Shown piece after piece: positions 1 through 11,610 of a DNA stretch of 64,000 nt. Made by a program: the position numbers and the translations under genes. The notes beneath the pieces are model-generated. The model did no database searches and was not told the DNA's origin. It saw only the letters and a program-made list of their open reading frames with translations. The stretch comes from Lophium mytilinum (taxonomy: Eukaryota; Ascomycota; Dothideomycetes; Mytilinidiales; Mytilinidiaceae): assembly GCA_010093605.1 (NCBI GenBank), contig MU004200.1, forward strand, positions 719,963 through 783,962. Direction: 5' to 3'. Every line of letters begins with the position of its first letter. The first letter of the stretch is position 1.

Positions 1-1440
1 AGGTTCTTGGCGGATCCTCTAATTCAAGACGTAAATCATGCTTCGAGGAAGTATCTTTTTTACTGTGAGCTACCTTCGCTCTCTCACCCAGTCTGTATCT
101 CTAAACTACGTTCGTCTTGTAGTTGCTAGTGATGTCTGCAGAGACCTCGTTCTCTACGACATTCCCGAAAACAACCCTTTCCGCGAGCTCATTCCCTTAA
201 CGCACAAGCATCCAGTCCTCCTTCAAATCATCATCGCCAACTCTGCACTACATATGTCAAATGCATGCCAGAAATCCTCGGCCTCAGACACCGCGGCTTT
301 TCCCCTTGGCCCTCGCACGAGCCTGTTGGGCTCTCCATGCTCGAGTTCGTCTGTAATACGACAAACGACATCTTACAATGATGCACTTGCAGCTAAGCAG
401 CAGGCTCTTAGGTTACTGGCATCCGCTCTCACCAGCATAGCTTCAGTGGACACCGATGTAATCCTGGCCGTGGTGCTCCTTTTCATCGAATGTGAGCTTA
501 TTGACTCAGGGCGAGATAACTGGAGATATCACACCAATGGAGCAAAAACGATCATCGAGAGAGTGTGTGGACCAAATGTATCGACGCAGACCGCCATGAG
601 CCCGTTGCGTAGCTGCCTGATCTCAAATTGTTTGGTGTATGTGGCCTCTTCGAATCAAAACACATTTTCATCCACACTGACCTGATATATGCCAGGTTCG
701 ACATTCTTGGCTCAACGCTGGCAAGCTCGACTGGTCTCGTATCCAGTGATACGTTTTCAGCTGGCGCTATATCGCTGCTGCACGACGCAGAAGGCAACCA
801 CTGCTCTTCATTTCCCGTTATCCTCCTCCAGCTAATTCGCGATGGAGCTCAATTATCCCAATCCAATCACCCATCATCACCTCTATACCCTTCGACCGTC
901 TCCAAACAGCAACAAGCTCTCCTCCTTCTCTACACTGCGCAATCCTTCAACCCGCTCACCTGGGCTACAAACATCCAAGCGCGCTCACCCGCCACCGACC
1001 TCTTGCACCGCACACACGTCGCTTCCGCACACCGCGCAGCCGTGTGCATCTATCTCTCTCGCGTCCTGCTCTCTCTTCACCCCACCATTCAACTCTCCTA
1101 TGACGTTGAATCCCTAGTGGAAGATATCATAACTCACCTCTCATTCATCTGCCCCAGTGACCCCCTATTCACAGCAACAACGTGGCCGGCTTTCATTGCG
1201 GGAGCAGAAACGCATGATCACGCGAGGCAGGAGTTGGTAGCCACAAGATTTCAAGAGCTGTGGGAGGTTGAGCCGTGGGGACTCATAAGAGGAGCGCTGG
1301 GGGTGCTGGAAAGGATTTGGGCGGGGAGGAGGAGTGGGGTGGTGGTGGATGGAGACGGAAATCCAGTGAAGGGGGAGAAGAGACACGGGGACTGGATTGG
1401 GGAACTGAGAGGGAGGGGGGTGGATTGGCTTATCTTATGA
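1..1440 (+). CDS. Zn2Cys6 transcription factor, C-terminal part (5' end outside window)
   Basis: This is the C-terminal regulatory region of a fungal-specific transcription factor (Fungal_trans_2-like); the DNA-binding Zn2Cys6 cluster would lie upstream of the window. I read three exons: 1-64, 123-636 and 696-1440. Intron 65-122 starts GTGAGC and ends TAG. Intron 637-695 starts GTATGT and ends CAG with a CTGAC branch point. Joining 64 to 123 gives a frame through KYLFYF, then ASDVCRDLVLYD and NPFRELIPL, which is the usual start of this domain. The second junction joins NCLV to FDILGS. The protein ends at a TGA about 150 bp from the convergent MFS gene, a common regulator-transporter pairing, though a functional link is inference. 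An ATG at 38 is in a different frame from exon 1 and is probably not a start. Confidence 0.82.
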
Positions 1441-1590
1441 TATACAGTGTAGTACGTTCACCGCGTCGGATTTTCATGTGTGATGCTGCGTTGGATCATA
1501 AACTCTGATTTTCTACTTAGCATCCCTCATGTATATGCTCGATACTCTATGATCATCTTCTACAGATCTGTAAACTGTCCAAAAAACCTC

Positions 1591-3330
1591 TCAAACCGGC
1601 ACCACAACCCCATCTCCGCCAAACCCCCCTTCACACTGCTCCTCCTCCGCCTCCCGCATCAACTCCTCCTTCTCATCCGCCGTCAAATCACTCGTAGCCT
1701 TCGGCACCCTCGCCCAAGCCCCCAGCAGCACCAAACTCACCGCCGCCGCCGCAACCCCAAACCAGAACGTATTCCTATAACTCCTCGCCAACCCCGCCTG
1801 CTCGACCGTCCCCGACTGCACAATATCCGTCAGCCCCAAGCAAAGCGCCACACCCAGCTGCAGCACTGAGTTGATCACGCCGCCCGCGAGCCCCTGCTGC
1901 GCAGCGGGAAACGTAGTGGTGACGAAGACGGTCGCGAGAATGGTGGAGAGGTCGATGCCGATGGTGCTGAGGACGGTAGCGGGGAAGACCCACGCCCAGT
2001 AACTCGCGCCTGCGAGCGGTATGAGGGCGAGGAGGAGCTGTGATCCTAGTGCGCCGAGGCCCGAGATTATGAGCAGGACCCGGCCGGGGACGAGGTGGAG
2101 GATGAAGCCCTCGAGGATGCTGGTGAGGAGGCCGGTGACGCCGATGGGGACGTACCATGCGACGACTTGGATGGGGGTGGCGGACATGATGTTTTGGAAG
2201 AAGAGGGTGCCGTAGACGGAGAAGATGCCCCAGGTGCCGTACAGAAGGAGGAGGGCGAGGAGGAGAGGTGTCATGGAGGGAGTGGTGAAGATCCAGGCGG
2301 GGAGGAGGGGGTCTGGGGAGATGTACGTTTCTATGTAGACGGCGGAGCAGAGGGAGAGTATGCCGAGAGTAAAGCATACGGGGATGTATGGTGTTTGCCA
2401 CCCCGAGGGAGCGTGCGCGGACTGAGTGATGGCGAAGATGGTGAGGGTGAGGCCGGAGATGATGGTGATGGCGCCGGGGTAGTCCATTTTAACGTTGCTT
2501 GGGGACGTCTTCTCCGATCGAGAGTATGGGATTGAAAGGATCGAGGTGGTCAGCGTGATAGCTGTAAGGATACCGCCCATCCAGAAATAAAAGCCCCAGC
2601 GTAAGAACTGCCCAACGATACCCGCGACGGCAATACCCCCGAAGAAACCAAAGACTCCTGAAGTGCCGTAGATCGCGAAAACGAGGTTCTTTCGCGGCCC
2701 GGGCCGATAGAGGGAGCCCATGAGCATGATTCCAGTAGGCAGGAAGGCAGCGGCTCCTAAGCCTTGAAGAGCTCGAGAGAAGTCTAGCATCAGTGGATTG
2801 ATACTGAATCCTGCGATAATACTCCAGATAAGAAGCCATGCGAGCCCTCCCATAAAGATGGGATAGCCTCCCCACATATCGCCGAGGCGGCCGAATACGA
2901 GTAAAGTGCTGGCGATAACGAGAGAGAATGCGGTAGCGGGCCACACGCTGGATGCCGGTGGAATATCAAGCTCTTTTATCAAAGTTGGTAGGATAACAGG
3001 AAAGCCTGAGACATAGAATTCGGTCAAGAACTGAGACATGGATATGCTGAAAACAAAGGATATTTCGCTCCAGAGGGTGATGAAAGTGGGAGGATGTTCA
3101 CGGCCGAGACGCTCGATTCGATCTTGTAATGACTCTTCGGTATGGGGTTCAAATGAATCCTTTCCCCTAGTACGTGGTAGGGGAGTACTAGCAGCCACAT
3201 CATGGACATTTGAAGCTGAGGCGCTGAGGCTTCGGCCCCTTGGCGGAAGAGGAGATGGCCACGAGGTATTGCTCAAAGTCCAAGACGGTGTCGAGGGGGA
3301 GAGAGTACGTAGCATGTTGAGGCTGATCAA
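1591..3330 (-). CDS. MFS transporter, 14-TM drug/aminotriazole-resistance type
   Basis: A single-exon 579-residue major facilitator. After a polar N-terminus of about 85 residues, the first membrane segment begins near FITLWSEISFVFSIS and about 14 hydrophobic segments follow. The loop FGRLGDMWGGYPIF matches MFS motif A between TM2 and TM3. ALQGLGAAAFLPTGIMLMGS and the glycine-rich GTSGVFGFFGGIAVAG fit the antiporter motif region of the DHA2/ATR1-like subfamily. Members export toxic compounds or boron, or move small organic substrates across the plasma membrane by proton antiport. The substrate cannot be read from sequence. The C-terminus is acidic. A second in-frame Met at residue 6 could be the true start. 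It is convergent with the upstream regulator. Confidence 0.88.
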   Translation of the reverse strand: MISLNMLRTLSPSTPSWTLSNTSWPSPLPPRGRSLSASASNVHDVAASTPLPRTRGKDSFEPHTEESLQDRIERLGREHPPTFITLWSEISFVFSISMSQFLTEFYVSGFPVILPTLIKELDIPPASSVWPATAFSLVIASTLLVFGRLGDMWGGYPIFMGGLAWLLIWSIIAGFSINPLMLDFSRALQGLGAAAFLPTGIMLMGSLYRPGPRKNLVFAIYGTSGVFGFFGGIAVAGIVGQFLRWGFYFWMGGILTAITLTTSILSIPYSRSEKTSPSNVKMDYPGAITIISGLTLTIFAITQSAHAPSGWQTPYIPVCFTLGILSLCSAVYIETYISPDPLLPAWIFTTPSMTPLLLALLLLYGTWGIFSVYGTLFFQNIMSATPIQVVAWYVPIGVTGLLTSILEGFILHLVPGRVLLIISGLGALGSQLLLALIPLAGASYWAWVFPATVLSTIGIDLSTILATVFVTTTFPAAQQGLAGGVINSVLQLGVALCLGLTDIVQSGTVEQAGLARSYRNTFWFGVAAAAVSLVLLGAWARVPKATSDLTADEKEELMREAEEEQCEGGFGGDGVVVPV

Positions 3331-4313
3331 TAGCCAATGGCGGCACGTGAACAGTTGGTGGCAGGTTCAATCGAATACGGAACTCTTGAAGTAAGCAGAG
3401 GGTGGTAGGTATATGTAGCTAACAAAGAGCGCTTTGAAATCAGAAATCATTTCTAGCTAACAAACCTAGTATAATGAGTTACGTAGCAGAACGTAACGGT
3501 ACTTACGGAGGTAAGCTATGGAAGCTGACGAAAGGAAGTGACACTACTACTAATGGTTGATAGTGGAGATTCTAAATTCTGCTATACGGTAGAATGTATG
3601 GAGCGGGGCACAGTTACTCCGAATCTATGAGCTCTATTGAGTCTTGCGTGGACATTCGTCAGAGAGATAAGTGAGCAGCTATGCTTGATGGCAATCGCCC
3701 ATGGCGGAAGATATTTCAAACCCATAAGTAGTGCCCAAGTCTAGTGTCTTGGCTGCCTTTCTAGGAGACGCGCCTAGTCTATCGGCTTTTTTGAGTCTTT
3801 TGCGGACTTTTACAGTTAGATAGGTCAGCATCATTACCGACTTTGGTGGCAAGCTTCTCGTGGAAGAATTAGGACCCCTGGTGTCAATTACTGCCGGCAA
3901 GTCTAGTGTCTTGGCTACCTATTTGAGAATAGCTCAGATCGAGGGTTAGTACTCTGATTGGCTTGAATCTTGTCGGTGCCGCAAGGACATCAAACCTTAT
4001 CTCAAGAACTTGAATGCCTCGTCATGCCTCCAGATTACAAAGACACTTGAAGAAAGTTGCGTCTTGGCTGCCCATTGTAGAAAAGGTAGTAACATCTCTC
4101 AATACTATCTCAAACTTACAATAGATTATTAAAGCCCATTTCTCAACATCAACACTTTCCCCCATGCCGTCATATGACTCTTCACTTCCAAAGTAATTTA
4201 TACCGCAATACTACACCCATCTTCTTCCCGTCAGACAGTCCCTTGTGCACATACTTTCCTTCCTTTACTACCTTCGACACTGTTTAGTTAGATTCAACGC
4301 GACCCAGTAAAAC
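3331..4313. other. Intergenic region with short degenerate direct repeats
   Basis: Divergent promoter region between the MFS exporter and the histidine phosphatase. No convincing gene. The string AAGTCTAGTGTCTTGGCT occurs twice, near 3735 and 3899. A second related pair (TTGAGTCTT..GCG.GGAC) lies near 3638 and 3792, so this looks like an old duplicated segment of about 155-163 bp. The last 150 bp before 4314 is pyrimidine-rich, as in fungal core promoters. Confidence 0.5.
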
Positions 4314-5144
4314 ATGGCACCAGTCATCCACTGCATCCGCCACGGCCAAGGCTTCCACAACCTCGGCGCCGGCTTCTACTCCCTCCACGACCCCCACCTA
4401 ACCCCCCTAGGCATATCACAATGCGAAACCCTCCAAGCCACCTCCTTCCCCGACCAGTCAAACATCTCGCTCATCACCGCCTCCCCCCTCAGCCGCGCCC
4501 TCCACACCGCCTTCCTAACATTCAGCCCGGCTCTCACATCCGGCCGTAAATGCCCCCCTCAAATCCTCGCCCTCCCGGATGCGCAAGAAACCTCAGACGA
4601 CCCGTGCGACATCGGCTCGGACCCATCCGTACTCCGCGGCATCGTAGCCGAGAATAACTGGCCTGTGGACCTCTCCCTCGTCAAAGATGGCTGGAACGTC
4701 AAGACCTTGGAGAATCGATATAGCCCGCATAGCAGCGCCATCGCGGCGCGCGCCCGTGACGCTCGCGTCCTTCTGCGCCAGAAAATCCGCGAGCTGGTTA
4801 GAAAGGGTGATACAGACGCCGAAGTCGTGCTGGTTACGCACGGGGGCTACTTACACTTCTTCACTGATGATTGGGAGGACTCGTATCAGTATCCCGGTAC
4901 TGGGTGGCATAACTGCGAGACCAGGTCCTACAGTTTCGAAGAGGATGTAATGGCAGACGCAGATGGGGAGGCGAGGCTGACTGAGACGACGGAGAGTCGG
5001 CGGAAGCGAGGGAAGACGTATCCTATGTATAGCAGGGAGAAGCAGCCTGAGTTGTTTGAGTTGGGGATGCAGCGATGGGAAAGTCAGGGACTGCAACGAC
5101 CTGATAAGTTACGAAAGGTGCCGGATATGAGTGTTATTATATAG
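4314..5144 (+). CDS. Histidine phosphatase superfamily (phosphoglycerate mutase-like) protein
   Basis: A single-exon protein of 276 residues. The catalytic signature CIRHGQGFHNLG lies at residues 7-18; its histidine would be the phospho-acceptor. The second histidine is in VLVTHGGYLHFF near residue 177. The conserved arginine is likely in ITASPLSRALHTA near residue 60. This arrangement is typical of branch-1 histidine phosphatases, which remove phosphate from small metabolites or phosphoproteins. Fungal members of this kind (YOR283W/PMU1-like) are mostly uncharacterised, so the substrate is unknown. Residues such as DDWEDSYQYPGTGWHNCE after the second His are typical of the fungal subgroup. 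The ATG follows a pyrimidine-rich leader and I see no need for an intron. Confidence 0.88.
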   Translation: MAPVIHCIRHGQGFHNLGAGFYSLHDPHLTPLGISQCETLQATSFPDQSNISLITASPLSRALHTAFLTFSPALTSGRKCPPQILALPDAQETSDDPCDIGSDPSVLRGIVAENNWPVDLSLVKDGWNVKTLENRYSPHSSAIAARARDARVLLRQKIRELVRKGDTDAEVVLVTHGGYLHFFTDDWEDSYQYPGTGWHNCETRSYSFEEDVMADADGEARLTETTESRRKRGKTYPMYSREKQPELFELGMQRWESQGLQRPDKLRKVPDMSVII

Positions 5145-5794
5145 AAAAGACAACCTAGGAATGCTGCGATATTCTTCTAGATGTATTACGCGGTTAGATC
5201 TGTGAATTCAAGTACTGTTTTTCCATAAACTCTTTCCTCTGCGTCCACCTCTACTCCCCATCTACGTCTATCCAAAACCCGTGAATCTTGCACCGTTTCT
5301 TGCCTAAGTAAGCCCTCGGTAGGCCCCTCCTATATATCCTCTCGGATATCCTGCGCAGCCAATCTAAAATCTAATTGCGCGGTTAGATTAGGAAGTATTA
5401 GCATAATTTTCCTCATAAAGTGTCACCCTTCCTAGGCCCCGTGCGTGTGCCCTCCGCGTCTGTCAAAACCCAACTTAGGCGGTTAGATCTGTGATTGTTT
5501 GTAGTATTCTTACCGAAAGAGGGGCCCCTACGACTTCACTAAGATCCCGTCGCTTCCAAGCCCGGTGTAGAAAGGTATTGAGTTGAACTTCCCTGCATTC
5601 TCACTAACCTATATACACTCCCCCCCCCTTTCCCCCCCCCATCCCAACCCAACCCGATAACAAAAGAAAAGCCTTCTCGGCGTATCCCAAACCCCACCGT
5701 ACCCGACCGAGCCCCGACCCACCTCCCAAAAACACCAAAAACAAGAGAAAGGATGGTATCAAGTAATCAACTGTGCAAAAAGCGGGTGGAATCT
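5145..5794. repeat. Intergenic stretch with three copies of the ATCTAACCGCG repeat core (reverse orientation)
   Basis: The core GCGGTTAGAT, the reverse complement of ATCTAACCGC, occurs at about 5190, 5379 and 5479. The sequence between, with TCTGCGTCCACCTCTACTCC and TCTACGTCTATCC, is the reverse complement of the spacer type seen in the array at 14.0-15.05 kb. This is therefore the same repeat family in the opposite orientation. No gene is visible. The last 150 bp is C-rich with homopolymeric C runs. Confidence 0.6.
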
Positions 5795-8565
5795 TCAGCG
5801 ATCCCGATCCACACCGCCCCTCCCCGCTCTCCTAGTCAACCCGACCCCCGCACCCCTAAGAGCTTCGAAGCCTCTCCATATCGTAGTGCGGATGCTGCTG
5901 CCGCCACTGTCGGCGCCCTCGCTAACGTGGCCGCGGTCTTGGTCATCGTCGTCCTCAGCCCAGCCCGCGGCTTCGACGTCGGACTCCGGGAAGTCTTCGT
6001 ACGCGGCGCGCGAGTGGAATTCCGTGCCCGGGACAGGAACGGGTAAGGAAGCGGAGGGGGATTCGTTGCGCGTGTGTGCGGCTTGGGCTTGGATATCTGT
6101 TTCGGAGGCGTCGTCGCGGAAAAGGGAGAGGTGAGATGGGGAGCGGGAGAGAGACGGGGAGGGTGAGGGAGAGGCGTGGCGCGCGTGGTGGGAGGCGCTG
6201 AGGGAGCGGACGACATCGCCCTTGCAGATGGGGCAAGTCCGGCGGCGGGTCACGAGCCACGGTGTTCTGGCACGTTAGAAAGAGTTTGGGAGAGGTTAGG
6301 GGCGAGTGAGACTTACATGCACTCGGCGTGGAACTCATGACCGCACGGGAGGCTCATGACACGGCTTACACCGTCGACGTACTCTTCGAGACAGACCACG
6401 CATTCCTTCTGGCGACCACCGTAGCGGCGTCGCCATTCTGCGAGGCCGGCTTCTCGCTTTTCTTCTTCTGGGGAGGTTGGACGCAAGTTTGGTTGGTGAA
6501 ATGAGGATGACCCTGCGGGAACTTCGGAGGTGGTTCGGGAGCGGGGTCGAGGGCGAGAAGTTGTTGTTCGAGAGTGTGAATGTTGAAGAAGGGGAGTCGT
6601 CGGTGATGATGATGCTGGTGTTGTTGTGGGAGAAGAACCGGAGTTGGCATCACTTGATATCGTGTGATATGTGCGAACGGGTAGTCTCTCTACGACGGAC
6701 TTTGGTGCTCGCCAGCGTCGGCGGCGGATACGGGACCGTAGAAGAAGAAGCGCGTAGACTACTGTAAGAGTAACGAGCGGGCTTACAACAAGAACTAATA
6801 GGGTATCGAAGAAGGGGCTCGAAGACATATTCGTGGGTGTCAGAGTTACCCACAGCCCTTCGTGAGGTTCGGAATCGTCTGTGTTATCGTTTTCGTCCTT
6901 TGCGCGGGCATTTGACTCTGCCGCCTTCGTGTGCAATGGCAAGTGGTACTCATTGGTCCTCTTTGAAGGCACTGGCCGCGAGCTGTCATCATCGCCACCG
7001 TCACCGAGGAAGCTGCTGAGCCAACCTGGATCATCTTCGTCCCGATTACTGTCGTCGGGATGAGATTTGCTTTCCTTCTCATATTCTCCGCTACCAGGCA
7101 TAACGTTGCCGCCGGCCAGTGGCTCCGATTCCTGCTTCGGTTTCTTCGCATCGGGACGGTGATTGACAGCTGTTGTCTGCGGGAGTAGGTCAGGATCGCG
7201 CCAGTCTTGGACACCAATGACAAAGTCATCAGCAGCCTTGGTCACAGTGGGCTTCTGGAGCAAGGGCTTCGCTACGCGTGAGGGCTTGGTTGCTTTCTTG
7301 GTTGGAACATCATCAGTCCAATCTTCCACCTGAACCCAGTTCAGACTTCCGCTGGTTGGTGGTCTTCTGCTGTCTCCCGAAGATGATTCACGTCCGCCGC
7401 TGCCAAGTCCGAGAGCTGCAAGAAGCGAGCGGAACCAGCCGACTTGCTCCTCCATTTCCTCGACATCCTTGGAGAGCGGTGTTGCATGTGAGTCCTTGCT
7501 CTGCTTCTTAGCCTTTGAGGTGTGCACTGCGTTTTCGGCGATGCGCGTAAATGTCGGGCGGTCGCCCTTTCCTTTCTTGCCTGGTGACCCATCGTTCTTC
7601 TTCGGCGCTTTAGTTGTTCCAGTAATACCTAGTTTTGCAGCGTCTTCCGGAGACAGGTCCTCCATCAAACCGCCGGAGGGTATAAGGGACGAAAGTAGGT
7701 GGGCAGTGGTATGCGAGGTAAACAAGGCAGGGATTGTGATGTTTGAAGTGTCTCCGTGGGCGTACATCCGGATCAAGGCACCTCCTCGGACATCATCGCC
7801 TACAATGAGGGCCACACCTCCTCGCCTTTGAGCCCACTTGACTTTCTCCAAGAAGCCGCAACCGCCACGGCTCAGCAGGACGATCTTGCCTGTTATTTCA
7901 GCTCCTTCTTGTAATGACTGAATATCTGCATGCTCAGAGGCTTTGACGTTCTCAACTGATCCATGTTCCTTGGGCATTTCCGAGTTCGGGAGCGGATGAT
8001 GGAGGTGGTCGTCCGTGCCGTCATTGTCGTCTGACTTGCCTTCATCTGGTACCTCTAGCTCTTTGTCTCGTTTTAGCTGGTCGGCTTTGGAGCTGGATGG
8101 ACTGTCGTTCGCAATCGCTGTGCCGAGAGATTTCCGCTTGGGATCCAAACGCGAGTCAGAGCTGGCTGAGTTCTGATCGCCATCGCTCCAGCCTGGCACA
8201 TCGCTGCAGCCAAGTTCGCCTTCGGCTCCAGCGGCCATGCCACCGCGGCCCATTGTATCATCTCCAAATCCACTTCCAATCCAGAGCTGGCCACTCAGGC
8301 CTTTGGAGGGCAGCAGTGGTCCAAAGGCGGCAGGTCGGGCGAGGAAGAAGGTAGAGTTGTCATCGGTGAGGCTGATGATTGCGGAGGGTGGGAAGAGCGA
8401 TGAGGGCGAGGTGAAAGAGAAGAGAGCTCGTAGCTTGCTCTTCTTGACGGTCGGCTGGACATTTGGAGATTGGTCGGCGGACTGGGCGCCGAAGCTGATG
8501 TATAATAGTATAGTTATGGCTATGACGCTGGACGCGAGAGAAAGCAGGAGGCGGAGAGGCCGCAT
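5795..8565 (-). CDS. PA domain-transmembrane-RING-H2 E3 ubiquitin ligase
   Basis: Two exons, 8565-6317 and 6266-5795. The intron 6316-6267 begins GTAAGT and ends CCAG. The spliced protein is 906 residues. A hydrophobic signal segment follows the Met at 8565 (LLLSLASSVIAITILLYISF). A protease-associated fold follows (ITGKIVLLSRGGCGFLEKVK, then GGVALIVGDD and TIPALFTSHTTAHLL). A long disordered acidic region leads to one transmembrane helix (FDTLLVLVVSPLVTLTVVYA). The RING-H2 is CVVCLEEY...LPCGHEFHAECI/TPWL...TCPICKGD, and the intron splits it just after the sixth zinc ligand region. PA-TM-RING ligases sit in endosomal or vacuolar membranes and ubiquitinate cargo. An in-frame ATG at 8607 would hide the signal segment behind 14 residues, so I prefer 8565. 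The tail after the RING is Ser/Pro-rich, then acidic. Confidence 0.88.
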
Positions 8566-10056
8566 GGTGGAAATGTGGTCTGAGCCAGAGACGGCCGCAG
8601 CGGGCAAAGGAGCTCAAAGGCAGTAGAATGCCGGAAATCTATGATGCTGTGCACATTCGGGAGAGGCGCGCTGGGAGAGCTGGTGGAGCTGGAGCCGGAG
8701 GTGGCGGAGAAGGATACAAGGCAGGAGGGGCTCACAGAGCGGCGAGTCGGGCGTGGGTGGAGGTGGAGGCACGAGGGAGCAATTTCGAAGGTAGGCGCAG
8801 AAAGGAGAGGTGGTGTCAAAGAAAGAAAGGCAGTCTCTTGAAGATATGGCGGTTGTGAGAGGTGTAAGAGGGGTGCAGCTCGAGGAGATGGGTGTTCGTC
8901 ACGCTCCCAACCATGGAACGCCCGTGGCGCGACTGGCCTGTGCATCACGTGTGAATTGCTGCGCCACTGCGATATCCACCTGAGATCCTTCTTTCATCCC
9001 ATCAACACCCGAAATATATTTACTCGTATCAGTAACCACTACCTGATTCAATAAAAGACCAGAGACGGCTGTCCGTAGTTGTTGAGCACCCGAAGCCATT
9101 AAATGATAGTATACGTCCGCACATTCCTGGTGAACCAAGTCTCCTTGCACTGGACGAGGCTGGACGGAGAGTCTCAGCTTTTGAAAGAAAGCATCAATAC
9201 TGATTCCACAATGCGTCACAGCAGTACTATCGATGGCATTCGCTTGACTGCTCCCGTCGCCTGATGGTGTGGTCGTGTGCGCTTGTCAACGACTGTTTCA
9301 GCCTCGAATCCATGTCTCAGCCGGATGCAGCACTCCAGCGTCGTCTGACGCCATCAACATCACTCATAGTTCTTTCCTACTCGCAACACGAAGCTATATG
9401 GCTTGAAGGAAGTAGCAAGATACCCCGCGATGCAGAGCGCTCTCCCGCTACAAGGGTAGCCACTGGCATGGCCGTCCCCTAGGGAACATGGTGTTTTAGT
9501 GTCCGCGGACTGAGGGCTAGTGGTAGCCTGCTCTAGATTCAGCATCAACGACGTCAGTTAGCAGTATGAGGCCCTCCCCAGCAATTGCTTCGACCCGGCC
9601 CCTGTCACTATCAGCTCAAGCACTGCCGCGTGTCAATTGTGCTAATCCTGATCAACTCTGCCAAATTCCATCTGTGTCCCATTGCAGCCCTCGCGACTCA
9701 ACCACGCTGTCGCCAGGAACCACTTCCGTCATGCATGGACTCTCCCGCCGCCGTCGTGCTTTCCGCGCGACGCCTTCCACGGCCGGGGCCATGAATGCGT
9801 CTAGCCATCCCGTGTCTCCTTCTGTTCCCTCGTGCTTGTTTCCTTCGTCCAAACAACAACCTCTGAACCCTCTTCCTATCCTTCCAGAACACTACCGCAA
9901 ACGTCTACCCTAAGCTAGTCCTTTTCCTGTCTGTATCTCCCTAGGCTACTCCTCATTTGCTGTGTTTTTCCTTTACAACTTTCGTTTCCTCCCCCGTTCC
10001 TGGACAAATCCTCACCTCCCGTCCCTACTTGTACCTCTGCTCCCCTCGACTTCACG
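8566..10056. other. Intergenic region, divergent promoters (RING ligase / aquaporin)
   Basis: About 1.5 kb between the RING-ligase start and the aquaporin start. Open frames here (for example 8899-9219 on the minus strand and 9566-9913 on the plus strand) have no recognisable domain and overlap one another on both strands. I see no supported gene. The final 150 bp before 10057 is pyrimidine-rich and is likely the aquaporin leader. Confidence 0.5.
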
Positions 10057-11610
10057 ATGAACATCAACGCACCAACGGGGACCTTTATGGTGCTGCCCGG
10101 CATGCGAGCTCTGACCACCGACCCCAATCATCAAGGGGAGCGCCGTCTTCGTGGCCTCGAGTGGATGCCAAATCGAGTCCGCAATCTGATGATAGCAATG
10201 ATTGGAGAGTTCGTGGGCACATTCTTGTTCCTCTTCTTTGCTTTCGCCGGAACTCAAATCGCCAATGCCGCCCCTGCCACTCCTGGTGGTAAGCCCAACA
10301 CCTCGGTGCTACTCTACATCAGTCTATCCTTTGGCTTCTCGCTACTCGTCAACGCATGGATCTTCTTTCGGATTAGCGGCGGCCTCTTCAACCCTGCAGT
10401 CAGTACCTGTCGAAACTTTTCATCTTCATCGCTAAATCAATGCAGGTTACTTTGGGAATGTGCTTGATTGGCGCTGTGGGATGGATCAGGGGAGCTTTCG
10501 CCCTCATCTCCCAGCTTGCTGGCGCCATGGCTGCGGCGGGTGTCGTATCTGCACTTTTTCCCGGTCCTCTTGCCGTCAGGACCACCCTCACCGCAGGAAC
10601 CTCCGTTGTGCGAGGCCTTTTCATCGAAATGTTCCTTACTGCCGAATTGGTCTTTTGCATCTTCATGCTAGCAGCAGAGAAGCACAAGGCAACTTTCTTA
10701 GCACCGATCGGCATCGGAATCTCCTTGTTTATCGCGGAGCTAGCCGGTATGTGCCCCAATTCTTACTTGATGCAATCTTGAGCACCCTGACAAGATCGTA
10801 GGTGTTTACTATACGGGCGGCTCCCTCAATCCCGCCCGATCATTCGGTCCAGATGTAGTGCTTCGCCATTTCGACGGCTACCACTGGATATACTGGGTTG
10901 GTCCCTTCCTCGGCGCCATTATCGCCGTCATCTTCTACCGCCTCGTCAAGATCCTCGAGTACGAAACCGCAAACCCAGGCCAGGACTTCAACGAGCATGA
11001 AGCCGCCGAATTCGACCCAGATGACGAACCCGCCGACGCCGAAGAGGTCCAACGCCCCGTCCCAATGAAGAAGAACTACAGTGAGTCCAAGAACAGAGGC
11101 TCAGGAGAATCCAAGCAAAGAGGCTCGTCCGAGAAACCAAGACGCCAGCGATCCCCCCACACCTCCCACAACTCCCAATCCCGCAACTCCCAAAACTACA
11201 CTCACGGTCAAGACTTTGGCTTACGCACAGGCTCCCAAGGCCGCGGCCGCGACGGCACCGACGAAGCCAGCATCCCGCCGTCCCACAACCGCCGCCGTCT
11301 CAACAACACCAGCACCTCCCAATCCCACTCATCCCAGGGCGGTATGAAGCCCGAAATGGTCACCATCCCCCGCCGCTCCGGCGCCCACCCCGCACGCAGC
11401 CTCGAGGAGCGCAACGCCGACGCCTACGCTGCCGCCGCCCGCGCCGTCTACCCGCCTGCCCACGCGCCCCATGGTGGCGACGCGAACTACTCCGAGCGCG
11501 ACCGCGACTCCGCGCGCTACCAGTCGCGTACGCAGTCGCGCCCGTACGCGCATGGCCCGGATGCGGAGAGCGGCAGCGCGGGGTACTCGGACGACACGAC
11601 GCCGTCCTGA
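10057..11610 (+). CDS. Aquaporin (MIP family) with long hydrophilic C-terminal tail
   Basis: Three exons, 10057-10398, 10446-10746 and 10802-11610, encode 483 residues. The introns are 47 nt (GTCAGT...CAG) and 55 nt (GTATGT...TAG). The first NPA box (SGGLFNPAV) is split exactly by intron 1 and the second is GGSLNPARSFGP, so both pore asparagine loops are intact. Six hydrophobic helices fit the channel fold, starting at MIGEFVGTFLFLFFAFAGTQ. Such channels pass water, and some fungal members pass other small neutral solutes, across plasma or vacuolar membranes. After the channel core there is a tail of about 200 residues rich in Ser, Arg, His, Asn and Gln. This is far longer than in classical yeast aquaporins and probably holds regulatory phosphorylation sites (inference). 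Intron 1 has a non-consensus GTCAGT donor, but the phase and the NPAV-TLGM join support it. Confidence 0.9.

Noticed and set aside
8899-9219. 106-codon open frame on the minus strand upstream of the aquaporin gene
   Set aside because: No domain, no signal, no plausible splice partners, and competing frames on the other strand. Kept as unannotated intergenic sequence.
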